Shown: positions 52,679-60,156 of the stretch, piece by piece
Layout: every line of letters begins with the position of its first letter
Position numbering within the stretch: the stretch's first letter is position 1
The notes under the pieces: model-generated
Databases searched by the model: none
What the model saw: the letters and a program-made list of their open reading frames with translations, nothing else
Told to the model about the DNA's origin: nothing
Program-made: the position numbers and the translations under genes
DNA from: a virus
IMG/VR virus record: IMGVR_UViG_3300017917_003859
Location: 91,028-155,027 of that record
Length of the DNA stretch: 64,000 bases
Reading direction: 5' to 3' (one strand)

Positions 52679-52855
52679 ATGTGGCATTATATAAAATACT
52701 TTTTAAAGCTAATATTTGGCTTTATGATTATTATAGCATTAGATGTTATGCTTAGAAAAGCAGACCCAAATATAGGATTGGGGTGGTTTTACATAACGTT
52801 GGGTTTGTATAATGGCTATTGCTACTTAGAATATAGATTAACAGATAAAGATTAA
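52679..52855 (+). CDS. Small membrane protein (58 aa)
   Basis: I start at 52679 (MWHYIKYFLKLIFGFMIIIALDVML). Two membrane segments, then a charged end. Unknown. Confidence 0.58.
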   Translation: MWHYIKYFLKLIFGFMIIIALDVMLRKADPNIGLGWFYITLGLYNGYCYLEYRLTDKD

Positions 52856-53092
52856 ATGAAAACAAGACTACTAAAATCATTACGTAAAAATTGCGAATAT
52901 AAATTCAAAAGTGGAGAATGCTATGTGTTGTGGAAAAAAACAAACTACGTATTCCCATCAATAGAGAAAATGCTATCTGAAATATATCGTTTCAATAGTG
53001 CTTATCATGATAGGCCATTTGATTGGTTTTGGGATCGAATTTATTATAAACAGTTGGATAAAATAGAAAAAAGAAAATTCAATAAACTATGA
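52856..53092 (+). CDS. Hypothetical protein (78 aa)
   Basis: Basic, aromatic-rich (ECYVLWKKTNYVFPSIEKMLSEIYRFN). Abuts the previous stop. Unknown. Confidence 0.58.
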   Translation: MKTRLLKSLRKNCEYKFKSGECYVLWKKTNYVFPSIEKMLSEIYRFNSAYHDRPFDWFWDRIYYKQLDKIEKRKFNKL

Positions 53093-53331
53093 AACAAAAA
53101 ACAGAAAAATATCATGGCTTAATATTTTGGCTTAACCTAAAAGATATATTCATTATACCAACCATCCAAATAGAAAAAGACGACTACAATGAACAGGATT
53201 GGGGAGTTACGGATTACAATATATGTTTATATATTTTTTGTTTTTGTATTAAATATCATTTGATTATTGATAAATACAATTTCTACGATAAACCAGACAT
53301 GAAATTTAAAGTTTATTTTAGACGCAAATAA
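53089..53331 (+). CDS. Hypothetical protein (80 aa)
   Basis: Aromatic-rich (GLIFWLNLKDIFIIPTIQ; YICLYIFCFCIKYHLI-like stretch). Possibly membrane-associated. Overlaps the previous gene by 4 bases. Confidence 0.55.
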   Translation: MKQKTEKYHGLIFWLNLKDIFIIPTIQIEKDDYNEQDWGVTDYNICLYIFCFCIKYHLIIDKYNFYDKPDMKFKVYFRRK

Positions 53332-53335
53332 AAAT

Positions 53336-53509
53336 ATGACACCAAAAGAAATAAACAACATAAGATACTACTACTATTTTAGTAAAAAAATGGTTGGAAT
53401 TGGTTTTATGTTAAATACAGATCCAGCATTTGCAATGAGAGAAGTATCGTTTGAAATAGATTTCAAATTTATGTTTGTTGGGTTTTGGATAGTAAAATTT
53501 AAAAACTAA
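53336..53509 (+). CDS. Small hypothetical protein (57 aa)
   Basis: MTPKEINNIRYYYYFSKKMVG... with hydrophobic FKFMFVGFWIVKF end. Starts like the TPKEKA proteins but diverges. Unknown. Confidence 0.55.
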   Translation: MTPKEINNIRYYYYFSKKMVGIGFMLNTDPAFAMREVSFEIDFKFMFVGFWIVKFKN

Positions 53510-53514
53510 AGTAT

Positions 53515-53709
53515 ATGACACCAAAAGAAAAAGCAAAAGAATTAGTGAATAAATACAATTTGGTTGTATTAGATACTGCATTAGGTGGTAGCAATAGAAG
53601 AGTAAAACAATGTGCTCTAATATGCTGTGATGAAGTATTAGGATACATGGGTGCAGATAGAGGTACTGAGTTTTGGGTTGAAGTTAAACAGGAAATAAAT
53701 AAACTATGA
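53515..53709 (+). CDS. TPKEKA-family small protein, copy 3
   Basis: MTPKEKAKELVNKYN...KQCALICCDEVLGYM...FWVEVKQEINKL is the closest paralogue of the protein at 41909. Unknown function; overlaps the next start by 4 bases. Confidence 0.65.
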   Translation: MTPKEKAKELVNKYNLVVLDTALGGSNRRVKQCALICCDEVLGYMGADRGTEFWVEVKQEINKL

Positions 53710-53990
53710 GTGGAGGACATTTTGATTATCAACAATACCGCATCAGAGAAATAACTGATAAGATAGAGCAAATCATTTTACAAAATGGTAAGAAAAAAGA
53801 ACAACGAGCATCATGGGAGGATGAGTATTATTATCAATACCCACCTGAAGTAATTGAAAAATTCAAAGAAGGATTAACTATACTTAAACAAGCAGAAGTA
53901 TACGCTCAACGTATTGATTGGCTGCTATCAGGAGATGATGGTGAAGAAACATTTTTTGAACGCTTAAAAGAAGATTTAGAGAAACTATGA
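53706..53990 (+). CDS. Phage hypothetical (94 aa)
   Basis: MSGGHFDYQQYRIREITDKIEQII is a start I associate with several phage hypotheticals. Helical. Its end overlaps the next ATG (ATGA). Confidence 0.7.
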   Translation: MSGGHFDYQQYRIREITDKIEQIILQNGKKKEQRASWEDEYYYQYPPEVIEKFKEGLTILKQAEVYAQRIDWLLSGDDGEETFFERLKEDLEKL

Positions 53991-54112
53991 GTAAAACAGA
54001 CTTAATGTTGTTTTGTAAAAAATGTAATAAAACAATGTTTTTTGAATATCTACCATCCCAAAAACACATTGGTAAACCATATAAATGCCCTGGATGTGGC
54101 TCTAGAAAATAA
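53987..54112 (+). CDS. Small zinc-ribbon protein (41 aa)
   Basis: MLFCKKCNKTMFFEYLP...YKCPGCGSRK has two CxxC pairs typical of a zinc ribbon. Could bind nucleic acid or RNA polymerase; no direct evidence. Confidence 0.6.
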   Translation: MSKTDLMLFCKKCNKTMFFEYLPSQKHIGKPYKCPGCGSRK

Positions 54113-54115
54113 ATT

Positions 54116-54286
54116 ATGACAAAATTAATTTTAAAAATAATTATTGGGTATTTAGTAGCATTTGCAATAGAAATGATTCTTATTAAAGAATATCCAAATT
54201 TAACAAAAAATAATTGGTGGGGATATGTTACACCTGCATTATATTCTTTATATTGTTTTATAGAATTTATAGAAGAAAATGAATAA
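54116..54286 (+). CDS. Small membrane protein (56 aa)
   Basis: LKIIIGYLVAFAIEMILI and a second hydrophobic stretch (YVTPALYSLYCFIEF). Unknown. Confidence 0.52.
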   Translation: MTKLILKIIIGYLVAFAIEMILIKEYPNLTKNNWWGYVTPALYSLYCFIEFIEENE

Positions 54287-54289
54287 AAT

Positions 54290-54391
54290 ATGACAACAAC
54301 AGAAATAATAGGAGGTATAGTATTAGTGTTACTAGTAATTTGGGTAGCATATGAAATAAAAAAAGCACCGGTACGAGATGATTGGGACTAA
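54290..54391 (+). CDS. Very small membrane protein (33 aa)
   Basis: MTTTEIIGGIVLVLLVIWVAYEIKK is a single hydrophobic helix with a short charged end. Unknown. Confidence 0.48.
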   Translation: MTTTEIIGGIVLVLLVIWVAYEIKKAPVRDDWD

Positions 54392-54416
54392 TAAAAACAA
54401 AAAACTTGTTTTATTA

Positions 54417-54445
54417 GGCTTACAAAATAAATTAATGTATATTCA
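54417..54445 (+). promoter_or_regulatory. GGCTTAC-type promoter
   Basis: GGCTTAC at 54417 and TATATTCA at 54438; drives the cREC gene (start 54461). Confidence 0.7.
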
Positions 54446-54460
54446 TACCAAATAAATCAA

Positions 54461-54868
54461 ATGAAAACATTACTTTGGTTAGATGATATTAGGAATCCAT
54501 TTGAAGATCATTGGGGTATATCATTTAGTCCAATACCATCAAATGAATTAGGCCATATTGAATGGGTTAAATCATATGCTGAATTCACAAAATGGATCAT
54601 AGACAATGGTTTACCTGATGCAATTTGTTTTGATCATGATTTAGGAATGGATATTGCACTTAAAGCAAGAGAAAAAGGAATGTCCAAACGTAAATCAAGA
54701 GCACTAAAACAAGAAGAAAAAACAGGATTTGACTGCGCTAAATGGTTAGTTGATTATTGCATTGACAACAACAAATCACTTCCACCATACAATATCCAAT
54801 CAGCAAACCCAGTTGGAAAAGAAAATATAGATGCTTTATTAAAAAATTTTATTAGGCTTACAAAATAA
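54461..54868 (+). CDS. Cyclic-phosphate-processing receiver (cREC) domain protein
   Basis: LLWLDDIRNPF (D8, D9, R11), AICFDHDLGMD (D58, D60) and the C-terminal SANPVGKENI are the conserved parts of the cREC receiver-like family, linked to processing of cyclic phosphates in RNA repair. 135 aa is a normal length. Its last codons (IRLTK-stop) lie inside the next promoter. The gene is flanked by identical 35-bp repeats. Confidence 0.78.
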   Translation: MKTLLWLDDIRNPFEDHWGISFSPIPSNELGHIEWVKSYAEFTKWIIDNGLPDAICFDHDLGMDIALKAREKGMSKRKSRALKQEEKTGFDCAKWLVDYCIDNNKSLPPYNIQSANPVGKENIDALLKNFIRLTK

Positions 54869-54883
54869 ATTAATGTATATTTA
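54855..54883 (+). promoter_or_regulatory. GGCTTAC-type promoter (overlaps gene end)
   Basis: GGCTTAC at 54855, TATATTTA at 54876; the element overlaps the last 14 bases of the cREC gene. Drives the gene at 54910. Confidence 0.7.
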
Positions 54884-54909
54884 CTTCAAATAATTAAAAA
54901 ATAAAGGTT

Positions 54910-55101
54910 ATGTTAGATACAAGTAAAATTAGAGTAACATCTGTAGCAGATGTTGATACAAAAGATTATCCAGATTTCTGTGATGCATATATTGAAGAAG
55001 CAGAATGGGAAGATGGTACTTCATTAACAGATGATGAATTAGAAGAATTAAATGAAGATGGAGAGTTTGTTTATGAAGCAATAATGAATTGGTTATATTA
55101 A
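54910..55101 (+). CDS. Small acidic protein (63 aa)
   Basis: AYIEEAEWEDGTSLTDDELEELNEDGEFVYEAIMNWLY; strongly acidic and helical. Unknown, possible DNA mimic by charge only. Confidence 0.65.
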   Translation: MLDTSKIRVTSVADVDTKDYPDFCDAYIEEAEWEDGTSLTDDELEELNEDGEFVYEAIMNWLY

Positions 55102-55114
55102 AAATAACACGCAC

Positions 55115-55342
55115 ATGACTGGAATCACATTCATCAAAATCCAACCTAAATACTTCAGCAAGGGGGATATCATTTCGGATTATTCACCTCTATTACCTGA
55201 TTCTGAATATTATGAAGTTGTAAATGTATATAAATATAATATTCATTTACGAAATGTAAATACAAAAACCAATTTACATATAGAATACAGTAGTAAATCA
55301 TATTGGTATTGCTTGGAATTAACAGATGGGTGCCTTGGCTAG
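55115..55342 (+). CDS. Hypothetical protein (75 aa)
   Basis: Beta-rich (TFIKIQPKYFSKGDIISDYSPLL...YEVVNVYKYNIHLRNV). Unknown. Its stop shares a base with the next promoter. Confidence 0.6.
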   Translation: MTGITFIKIQPKYFSKGDIISDYSPLLPDSEYYEVVNVYKYNIHLRNVNTKTNLHIEYSSKSYWYCLELTDGCLG

Positions 55343-55370
55343 GCTTACAAAATCTTTGAATGTATATTTA
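55342..55370 (+). promoter_or_regulatory. GGCTTAC-type promoter
   Basis: GGCTTAC at 55342, TATATTTA at 55363; next start at 55378, only 7 bases after the box. Confidence 0.68.
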
Positions 55371-55377
55371 TCACATT

Positions 55378-55536
55378 ATGAAAAAAGATAAGAAATATAA
55401 ACTAAAGGAACATTGGTCAAAGAGACTAGGTAAATTACAGTTTATAAACAATCAAAACGAAAGGTTTCTAATTGGTAAAAATCATTCAGACATTCGTTTT
55501 AGATTAACTCAATTAGCAATTAAATTCAAATTATAA
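55378..55536 (+). CDS. Small basic protein (52 aa)
   Basis: MKKDKKYKLKEHWSKRLGKLQFINN... is basic throughout. Its stop overlaps the next ATG (TAATG). Unknown. Confidence 0.55.
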   Translation: MKKDKKYKLKEHWSKRLGKLQFINNQNERFLIGKNHSDIRFRLTQLAIKFKL

Positions 55537-55799
55537 TGGAAACAAAACACACAAAAGGAGAATGGATTTTTGAAAAAGAAAGCCAAATATATTCAAACGG
55601 TATAGGTATATTTATTAAATCAAGAAAAGATAATTCAACAATTTGTCACATGGCTTGTGAAAGTGATTTAGATGTAGCCAACGCTAAATTAATATCAGCA
55701 GCTCCTGAATTATTAGAGGCTTTAGAGTATGCTCTTGAATTTTTACCTAAAGACGTTCAAAGAAAAGCTAAACAAGCAATTAACAAAGCAACAAAATAA
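55536..55799 (+). CDS. Phage hypothetical (87 aa, AAPELLEAL family)
   Basis: NAKLISAAPELLEALEYALEFL is a common phage pattern, in many phages associated with early hypotheticals. Function unknown. Confidence 0.72.
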   Translation: METKHTKGEWIFEKESQIYSNGIGIFIKSRKDNSTICHMACESDLDVANAKLISAAPELLEALEYALEFLPKDVQRKAKQAINKATK

Positions 55800-55800
55800 T

Positions 55801-55878
55801 ATGAAACATAGTCTAATTTTTCCAAAACAAGCATTTTTAAGTGATTATTTGGAAGCAATAATTATTTGCTTAAATTAA
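55801..55878 (+). CDS. Very small protein (25 aa)
   Basis: MKHSLIFPKQAFLSDYLEAIIICLN fills the gap before the next promoter. Evidence is the open frame only. Confidence 0.3.
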   Translation: MKHSLIFPKQAFLSDYLEAIIICLN

Positions 55879-55880
55879 TA

Positions 55881-55909
55881 GGCTTACATAATCTATTAAT
55901 GTATATTTA
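55881..55909 (+). promoter_or_regulatory. GGCTTAC-type promoter
   Basis: GGCTTAC at 55881, TATATTTA at 55902; drives the gene at 55932. Confidence 0.7.
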
Positions 55910-55931
55910 GTTAAATTAAAAAATAAAGGTT

Positions 55932-56168
55932 ATGAAAAGATTAAGTAAAGAAGCAACTGATAGAGTTGAAGGTTTAACAAACACGATTGCTCTAAATTTA
56001 TTCAAAACATCAATTAATGTAATCATACAAGATATGGTTAGTGAAGGATGGGAACATGAAGATGTAAGAGATTACATGTTTGATACAATTGAATCCAAAA
56101 TTGAGGAGCATCAACATCAAGATAAAGAAGAAGATTGGAAACAATATTGGGTATTTGAAAGTTGTTAG
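55932..56168 (+). CDS. Hypothetical protein (78 aa)
   Basis: Helical (RVEGLTNTIALNLFKTSINVIIQDMVSEGW...). Unknown. Its stop touches the next promoter. Confidence 0.62.
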   Translation: MKRLSKEATDRVEGLTNTIALNLFKTSINVIIQDMVSEGWEHEDVRDYMFDTIESKIEEHQHQDKEEDWKQYWVFESC

Positions 56169-56196
56169 GCTTACAAAATCCACTTACATATATTTA
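56168..56196 (+). promoter_or_regulatory. GGCTTAC-type promoter
   Basis: GGCTTAC at 56168, TATATTTA at 56189; next start at 56223. Confidence 0.7.
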
Positions 56197-56222
56197 GTCT
56201 AAATAAATAAAAATAATAGGTT

Positions 56223-56483
56223 ATGACTGATAGTTTCGATTATATTGATAATTGGTTTTGGGATTATAATGACCGTTGTTGGAAAGTAAAATTACTAAAT
56301 GAGAAGATTATCCAACCAGGTGATAGAGTACTAATCAAATTCAGTAATGGAAATTTTACAGGTACTGTAAAACAAGTAGCTGGGTTTGGTTCAAATGAAG
56401 ATAGAGCAGTCATATCTGTTTTATTTCCAGGTAGATCTAAAGGTAAAAAAATACATATTACAAATGTATTAGATAAAGTCTAA
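56223..56483 (+). CDS. Hypothetical protein (86 aa)
   Basis: Beta-rich with DRVLIKFSNGNFTGTVKQVAGFGS, resembling an SH3/KOW-like fold. Unknown. Confidence 0.6.
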   Translation: MTDSFDYIDNWFWDYNDRCWKVKLLNEKIIQPGDRVLIKFSNGNFTGTVKQVAGFGSNEDRAVISVLFPGRSKGKKIHITNVLDKV

Positions 56484-56493
56484 AATAAAGGTT

Positions 56494-56745
56494 ATGAAAA
56501 AAACAATATATTATTGGTATCGCAATGAAAAACCAATTACTGGTGAATTAATTGAAAAAACTACTGAAAAAGAGAATGGAGAAGTAATAGAATATTTAGA
56601 AATAAAAACTAAATATGTTATAGCATTTTTTTGGAGAGAAGAAGGAACAGATCAATGGTATGATGAACATACAAATGAAGTATTTGTAAGTCATAAAAAA
56701 CCAAAATATAAAAAACCAGAACATATATTTCCACTTTATGATTAA
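56494..56745 (+). CDS. Hypothetical protein (83 aa)
   Basis: YYWYRNEKPITGELIEKTTEKENGEVIEYLEIKTKYV is beta-rich. Leader AATAAAGGTT. Unknown. Confidence 0.58.
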   Translation: MKKTIYYWYRNEKPITGELIEKTTEKENGEVIEYLEIKTKYVIAFFWREEGTDQWYDEHTNEVFVSHKKPKYKKPEHIFPLYD

Positions 56746-56755
56746 ATAATAGGTT

Positions 56756-56998
56756 ATGAAAAAAGCATTTGAAGCATTAGTATCACTAGTTCAACTAGCA
56801 TTAGCAATATTACTTATATGGATGTATATTGAGGTATGGATTAATGCTTGGAAAGAAAAAAAATACATTAAATTCATAATAATGAGTATTATACCAGCAA
56901 TAATAATACACGCTGTAATTGAACAAGAGTACAAAAACTCAAAATATGTACTTCACCATCCCGTAGTAAATAATCCAGACTTAATTAGAAACAAATAA
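56756..56998 (+). CDS. Membrane protein (80 aa)
   Basis: Two hydrophobic segments (VSLVQLALAILLIWMYIEVW and IIMSIIPAIIIHAVI). Unknown role. Confidence 0.58.
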   Translation: MKKAFEALVSLVQLALAILLIWMYIEVWINAWKEKKYIKFIIMSIIPAIIIHAVIEQEYKNSKYVLHHPVVNNPDLIRNK

Positions 56999-56999
56999 T

Positions 57000-57224
57000 A
57001 TGAAGTTAATTGAAATAGAACACAGCCAACTCAAACCTGGAGACCACGTTTGTGATATAAGTAATGTTGAACGAGGAATAATGTTTGAAGTAATTAAAGT
57101 AGATCAAGATATAGCATATATGAAACTACTTAGTAAAGACAAATATGTGCCTTACATTATGTATGGTGATGATAAAGAGTATTATCCTTTTAATCCGTGT
57201 TTTTGGTATTTAATTAATTATTAG
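57000..57224 (+). CDS. Hypothetical protein (74 aa)
   Basis: Acidic/beta (LIEIEHSQLKPGDHVCDISNVERGIMFEVIKV). Unknown. Confidence 0.58.
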   Translation: MKLIEIEHSQLKPGDHVCDISNVERGIMFEVIKVDQDIAYMKLLSKDKYVPYIMYGDDKEYYPFNPCFWYLINY

Positions 57225-57225
57225 T

Positions 57226-57447
57226 ATGAAGACTAAAGAAGAAATAGAAACCCATTTATCAGAGCTTCAAGCCCAATACAATCAACTTACAGAATGGCAT
57301 GACAAAGCATATCAAAAATATATCGATGATAAAAGATGGTGGGGTAGAGATGCTGATAGGGGAGAAGTAGATCACACCAATGATTTATTAAGTGAATGTC
57401 ATAATGAAATAAAATTATTAAAATGGGTGTTAAATATAGTTGATTAA
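57226..57447 (+). CDS. Hypothetical helical protein (73 aa)
   Basis: Reads KEEIETHLSELQAQYNQLTEWHDKAYQ, an extended coiled-coil-like helix. Unknown. A promoter follows. Confidence 0.58.
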   Translation: MKTKEEIETHLSELQAQYNQLTEWHDKAYQKYIDDKRWWGRDADRGEVDHTNDLLSECHNEIKLLKWVLNIVD

Positions 57448-57454
57448 TTTATTA

Positions 57455-57483
57455 GGCTTACAAAATTTTCAAACATATATTTA
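57455..57483 (+). promoter_or_regulatory. GGCTTAC-type promoter
   Basis: GGCTTAC at 57455, TATATTTA at 57476; the gene starts at 57525. Confidence 0.7.
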
Positions 57484-57524
57484 CAACAATTAAATAAATA
57501 AATAACAATTAAAACCATACAACC

Positions 57525-57872
57525 ATGAAAAAACAAACTAAAGAAAAAACACCATTCACAATTTTCATTAATCCAAAAATTGAAAAACAATTAGAAAACG
57601 GACCATTACTCAGAGCAACAGGACAAGTAATAGTATATAAAACAACAGAAGGAAAATGGGGTGCTGATGTTGAAATAATAGAAATAAATGAAATTATACT
57701 GATGGGAGTATCAATTAAAGAATATAAAGAACAAAAAGCTGCAATAGAACATTTCAAAAACATGGGTATTAATTTATATGATGTAATGGATAAAGAATTA
57801 GATGAAATATTTGCATGTAGTGGAGATGTAGAACAATTTGTGTTTGAACAAATAGGAATTAAATTAACGTAG
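57525..57872 (+). CDS. Hypothetical protein (115 aa)
   Basis: An N-terminal basic part, then TIFINPKIEKQLENGPLLRATGQVIVYKTTEGKW (beta-rich) and an acidic helical C-terminus. Unknown. Confidence 0.62.
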   Translation: MKKQTKEKTPFTIFINPKIEKQLENGPLLRATGQVIVYKTTEGKWGADVEIIEINEIILMGVSIKEYKEQKAAIEHFKNMGINLYDVMDKELDEIFACSGDVEQFVFEQIGIKLT

Positions 57873-57884
57873 TTGTGTGTGAAT

Positions 57885-57907
57885 GGTTGGGGGTGTAAAA
57901 AGCCCCC
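57885..57907 (+). terminator. Possible terminator hairpin
   Basis: GGGGG and CCCCC, separated by TGTAAAAAG, then TTCTATTTT. The stem is short and the U-run weak. Confidence 0.45.
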
Positions 57908-57920
57908 TTCTATTTTACTA

Positions 57921-57949
57921 GGCATACACTATTAATTAACATATATTCA
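57921..57949 (+). promoter_or_regulatory. GGCATAC-type promoter
   Basis: GGCATAC at 57921 (one change from the consensus) and TATATTCA at 57942; the gene starts at 57965. Confidence 0.6.
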
Positions 57950-57964
57950 AACAAATTAAATAAT

Positions 57965-58198
57965 ATGATACCTGAAATTCACGGATACTACCAATGTTCA
58001 AACGCTTGTAGTTATGGTGTCCATATCTCAGATGATATGGAACAAGCCAAATTAATTATGAATGATGAAGACTGTACAGTTACAGACTGGCTAGATATAG
58101 AATGGATAGCATCAAATGATGATGATGAAGAATACGAACCGGTCATTGATCCAAATGGATATAACGTGCCATTAAATCTAGTTATCAAAAAGAACTAG
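57965..58198 (+). CDS. Hypothetical protein (77 aa)
   Basis: Acidic, WIASNDDDEEYEPVIDPNGYNVPLNLV. Unknown. Its stop ends on the next promoter. Confidence 0.62.
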   Translation: MIPEIHGYYQCSNACSYGVHISDDMEQAKLIMNDEDCTVTDWLDIEWIASNDDDEEYEPVIDPNGYNVPLNLVIKKN

Positions 58199-58226
58199 GC
58201 TTACAAAATTTACTAACATATATTTA
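58198..58226 (+). promoter_or_regulatory. GGCTTAC-type promoter
   Basis: GGCTTAC at 58198, TATATTTA at 58219; gene at 58248 (leader AATAAAGGTT). Confidence 0.7.
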
Positions 58227-58247
58227 TATAAATTAAAAATAAAGGTT

Positions 58248-58508
58248 ATGAGTAAAAAGAAAAAATATTCAGATACAGAATTAATCACAGCAGATTGGAA
58301 AGACATAGGTGGGGCTTTTGACTCAATGGTTAAAGCAGCACAAGCTATGGGTCTATATGTTTATTCTGCTCCATCTTTTGAAGGTGGTGATGATTATGCT
58401 TTAATTATTTCTAAAGTACCTTATAAAAGTAATGAAGAAGCAGAAGCTGCAGCTATGGGGTTTAATAAAAAAGAATATAAAAAATATTTGAATGGAGAAG
58501 AGGTTTAA
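58248..58508 (+). CDS. Hypothetical protein (86 aa)
   Basis: FDSMVKAAQAMGLYVYSAPSFEGGDDYALIISKV is the core. A short alpha/beta domain of unknown function. Confidence 0.62.
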   Translation: MSKKKKYSDTELITADWKDIGGAFDSMVKAAQAMGLYVYSAPSFEGGDDYALIISKVPYKSNEEAEAAAMGFNKKEYKKYLNGEEV

Positions 58509-58519
58509 TTAATCCATTA

Positions 58520-58548
58520 GGCTTACACTACTTTTTAACATATATTTA
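58520..58548 (+). promoter_or_regulatory. GGCTTAC-type promoter
   Basis: GGCTTAC at 58520, TATATTTA at 58541; gene at 58566. Confidence 0.7.
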
Positions 58549-58565
58549 CTTTAAATAATTAAAAT

Positions 58566-58766
58566 ATGTCACACACAAATAAATACACATTTCAAGGTAT
58601 TCGATGGATACCTGGGTATAATGATTTTGATCATGATGATTATGAAATTGAAGCTCAAGATGAAAAAGAAGCATGGGATAAATTAAGAAAAACATCCAAA
58701 TATTGGAAAGCAGTAGATATAACTCACATTAATGGGATATCTGTAGATAAAAACAACATTAAATAA
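58566..58766 (+). CDS. Hypothetical protein (66 aa)
   Basis: Reads YTFQGIRWIPGYNDFDHDDYEIEAQDEKEAWDKLRKTSKYWKAVD, a small alpha/beta domain with a conserved-looking tryptophan pattern. Unknown. Confidence 0.6.
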   Translation: MSHTNKYTFQGIRWIPGYNDFDHDDYEIEAQDEKEAWDKLRKTSKYWKAVDITHINGISVDKNNIK

Positions 58767-58781
58767 TTAAAAAACACACAT

Positions 58782-59576
58782 ATGGAAAATATCGTTAAAC
58801 AAACACTCGAAAAAACACTAAATGAACTTTACGACCAAATCGAAACCAAACAACAAGGACACGACCAATTACTATCAAATGGTGTTCATGAAATAGTAGA
58901 TTCTATTGATGACTTATTCAAAGAATTCATCATCAAGGTTTCAGAAACAGAAATATCATTTAAGCATAAAGAAAACCATTCATGGTATGACTTCAGAATA
59001 AATCGAACTACCAACTATGGTTCAGAAGAAAAAACATTTAAGGAAGCAAAACTATCCTACAGTTCATATAGTGAACTAGACAAAACAGGTCTTGAAATGA
59101 CTGTTTGTATAGGATCACTAGCACGCCACTGCTTATATAACACAAATGAATGGAGAGATTTAGTTGGTTTAATGAACTACTCATTGGAACTATATAAAAC
59201 TGAAATTAAAGAGCTAAGTAGTCAAACATACAAAATACGTAATGAAATAAAACGTATTGAAGATGAAGAAAAAAACAACCAATTCAATGATATATTCAAC
59301 AAAGGTACATTCAAATTAAAAGAATCAATTCGTTTTGATTATGGACCTAGTAGATATGACTATGTTAAATCAGATGAATTTTTTTGGGAAGAAAATAAAG
59401 GCGGAAAAACATATACATTAAGTTATATGGAACATAGAAGATCAAACCCACACATGAATGAGAATGGAGATATACTAGAACCGGTTTATGAAAGAGTAAA
59501 ACGTATGGTTCATAAACGAATCAAGAAAGCAGATCTAGAGCGATTCATAAAATATAATGTAAATAAAATAGTGTAG
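58782..59576 (+). CDS. Hypothetical protein with coiled coil (264 aa)
   Basis: Long helical N-terminus (EKTLNELYDQIETKQQGHDQLLSNGVHEI), a mid beta region (SWYDFRINRTTNYGSEEKTF), then a second helical segment around 160-185 (TYKIRNEIKRIEDEEKNNQF). Largest gene of this tail region. Unknown. Confidence 0.7.
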   Translation: MENIVKQTLEKTLNELYDQIETKQQGHDQLLSNGVHEIVDSIDDLFKEFIIKVSETEISFKHKENHSWYDFRINRTTNYGSEEKTFKEAKLSYSSYSELDKTGLEMTVCIGSLARHCLYNTNEWRDLVGLMNYSLELYKTEIKELSSQTYKIRNEIKRIEDEEKNNQFNDIFNKGTFKLKESIRFDYGPSRYDYVKSDEFFWEENKGGKTYTLSYMEHRRSNPHMNENGDILEPVYERVKRMVHKRIKKADLERFIKYNVNKIV

Positions 59577-59583
59577 GCTGTTA

Positions 59584-59612
59584 GGCTTACACAATCTACT
59601 AACATATATTTA
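59584..59612 (+). promoter_or_regulatory. GGCTTAC-type promoter
   Basis: GGCTTAC at 59584, TATATTTA at 59605; followed by a 23-codon frame at 59628 and the gene at 59716. Confidence 0.7.
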
Positions 59613-59627
59613 CTTCAAATAAAAATA

Positions 59628-59699
59628 ATGGAAGATAGAGAAGCAGATTTTATTATATATTGTACAATAATAATATTAATTATTGCGCTTTTTTTATAA
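59628..59699 (+). CDS. Very small membrane peptide (23 aa)
   Basis: MEDREADFIIYCTIIILIIALFL is a single hydrophobic helix right after a promoter. Its reality is supported by position only. Confidence 0.35.
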   Translation: MEDREADFIIYCTIIILIIALFL

Positions 59700-59715
59700 T
59701 TAAAAAATAAAGGTT

Positions 59716-60066
59716 ATGAAAACAATTACAACTCACACCAACGGTGATTTTCAATTGACTAAACAAGAAAGACATGAAATCTACAAACAAATGGTAGAAC
59801 ATGACTTCTACTTATGTATCAAAGCTAGAGATATACTTACTGAAAAATATATGTATATAGATGATATGTTTCACAAAACAGATATTGATTCTTATGGTTT
59901 AGTTAAAAAATATTTACCTGAATTATATATGTTTGTTGAGAATACATGTGGTGATGCTCTGGAAGTTTTATGTCCTGGGTTTGGTTCGTTTGAAGTTGGA
60001 AAAATTAGAAAAATAATAGTAGATTTTTGTGTGGAGATGACTAAACCTGAAAAAAATAAAAGATAA
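59716..60066 (+). CDS. Hypothetical protein (116 aa)
   Basis: Helical, with TKQERHEIYKQMVEHDFYLCIKARDIL and a Cys-containing middle (NTCGDALEVLCPGFGSFE). Unknown. Confidence 0.64.
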   Translation: MKTITTHTNGDFQLTKQERHEIYKQMVEHDFYLCIKARDILTEKYMYIDDMFHKTDIDSYGLVKKYLPELYMFVENTCGDALEVLCPGFGSFEVGKIRKIIVDFCVEMTKPEKNKR

Positions 60067-60099
60067 ATTTGAATATATTTTTTATTTTAAAATTTATTA

Positions 60100-60128
60100 G
60101 GCTTACATAATCTACCAACATATATTTA
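60100..60128 (+). promoter_or_regulatory. GGCTTAC-type promoter
   Basis: GGCTTAC at 60100, TATATTTA at 60121; gene at 60157. Confidence 0.7.
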
Positions 60129-60156
60129 CTTTATTATAAAATTAAATATTAAACAT

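Larger units (their letters stand above)
54409..54881 (+). repeat. 35-bp direct repeats flanking the cREC gene
   Basis: The 35 bases at 54409-54443 and at 54847-54881 are identical and both contain a GGCTTAC promoter through TATATT. The pair encloses the cREC gene. They may permit gain or loss of the cassette by recombination. Confidence 0.75.
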
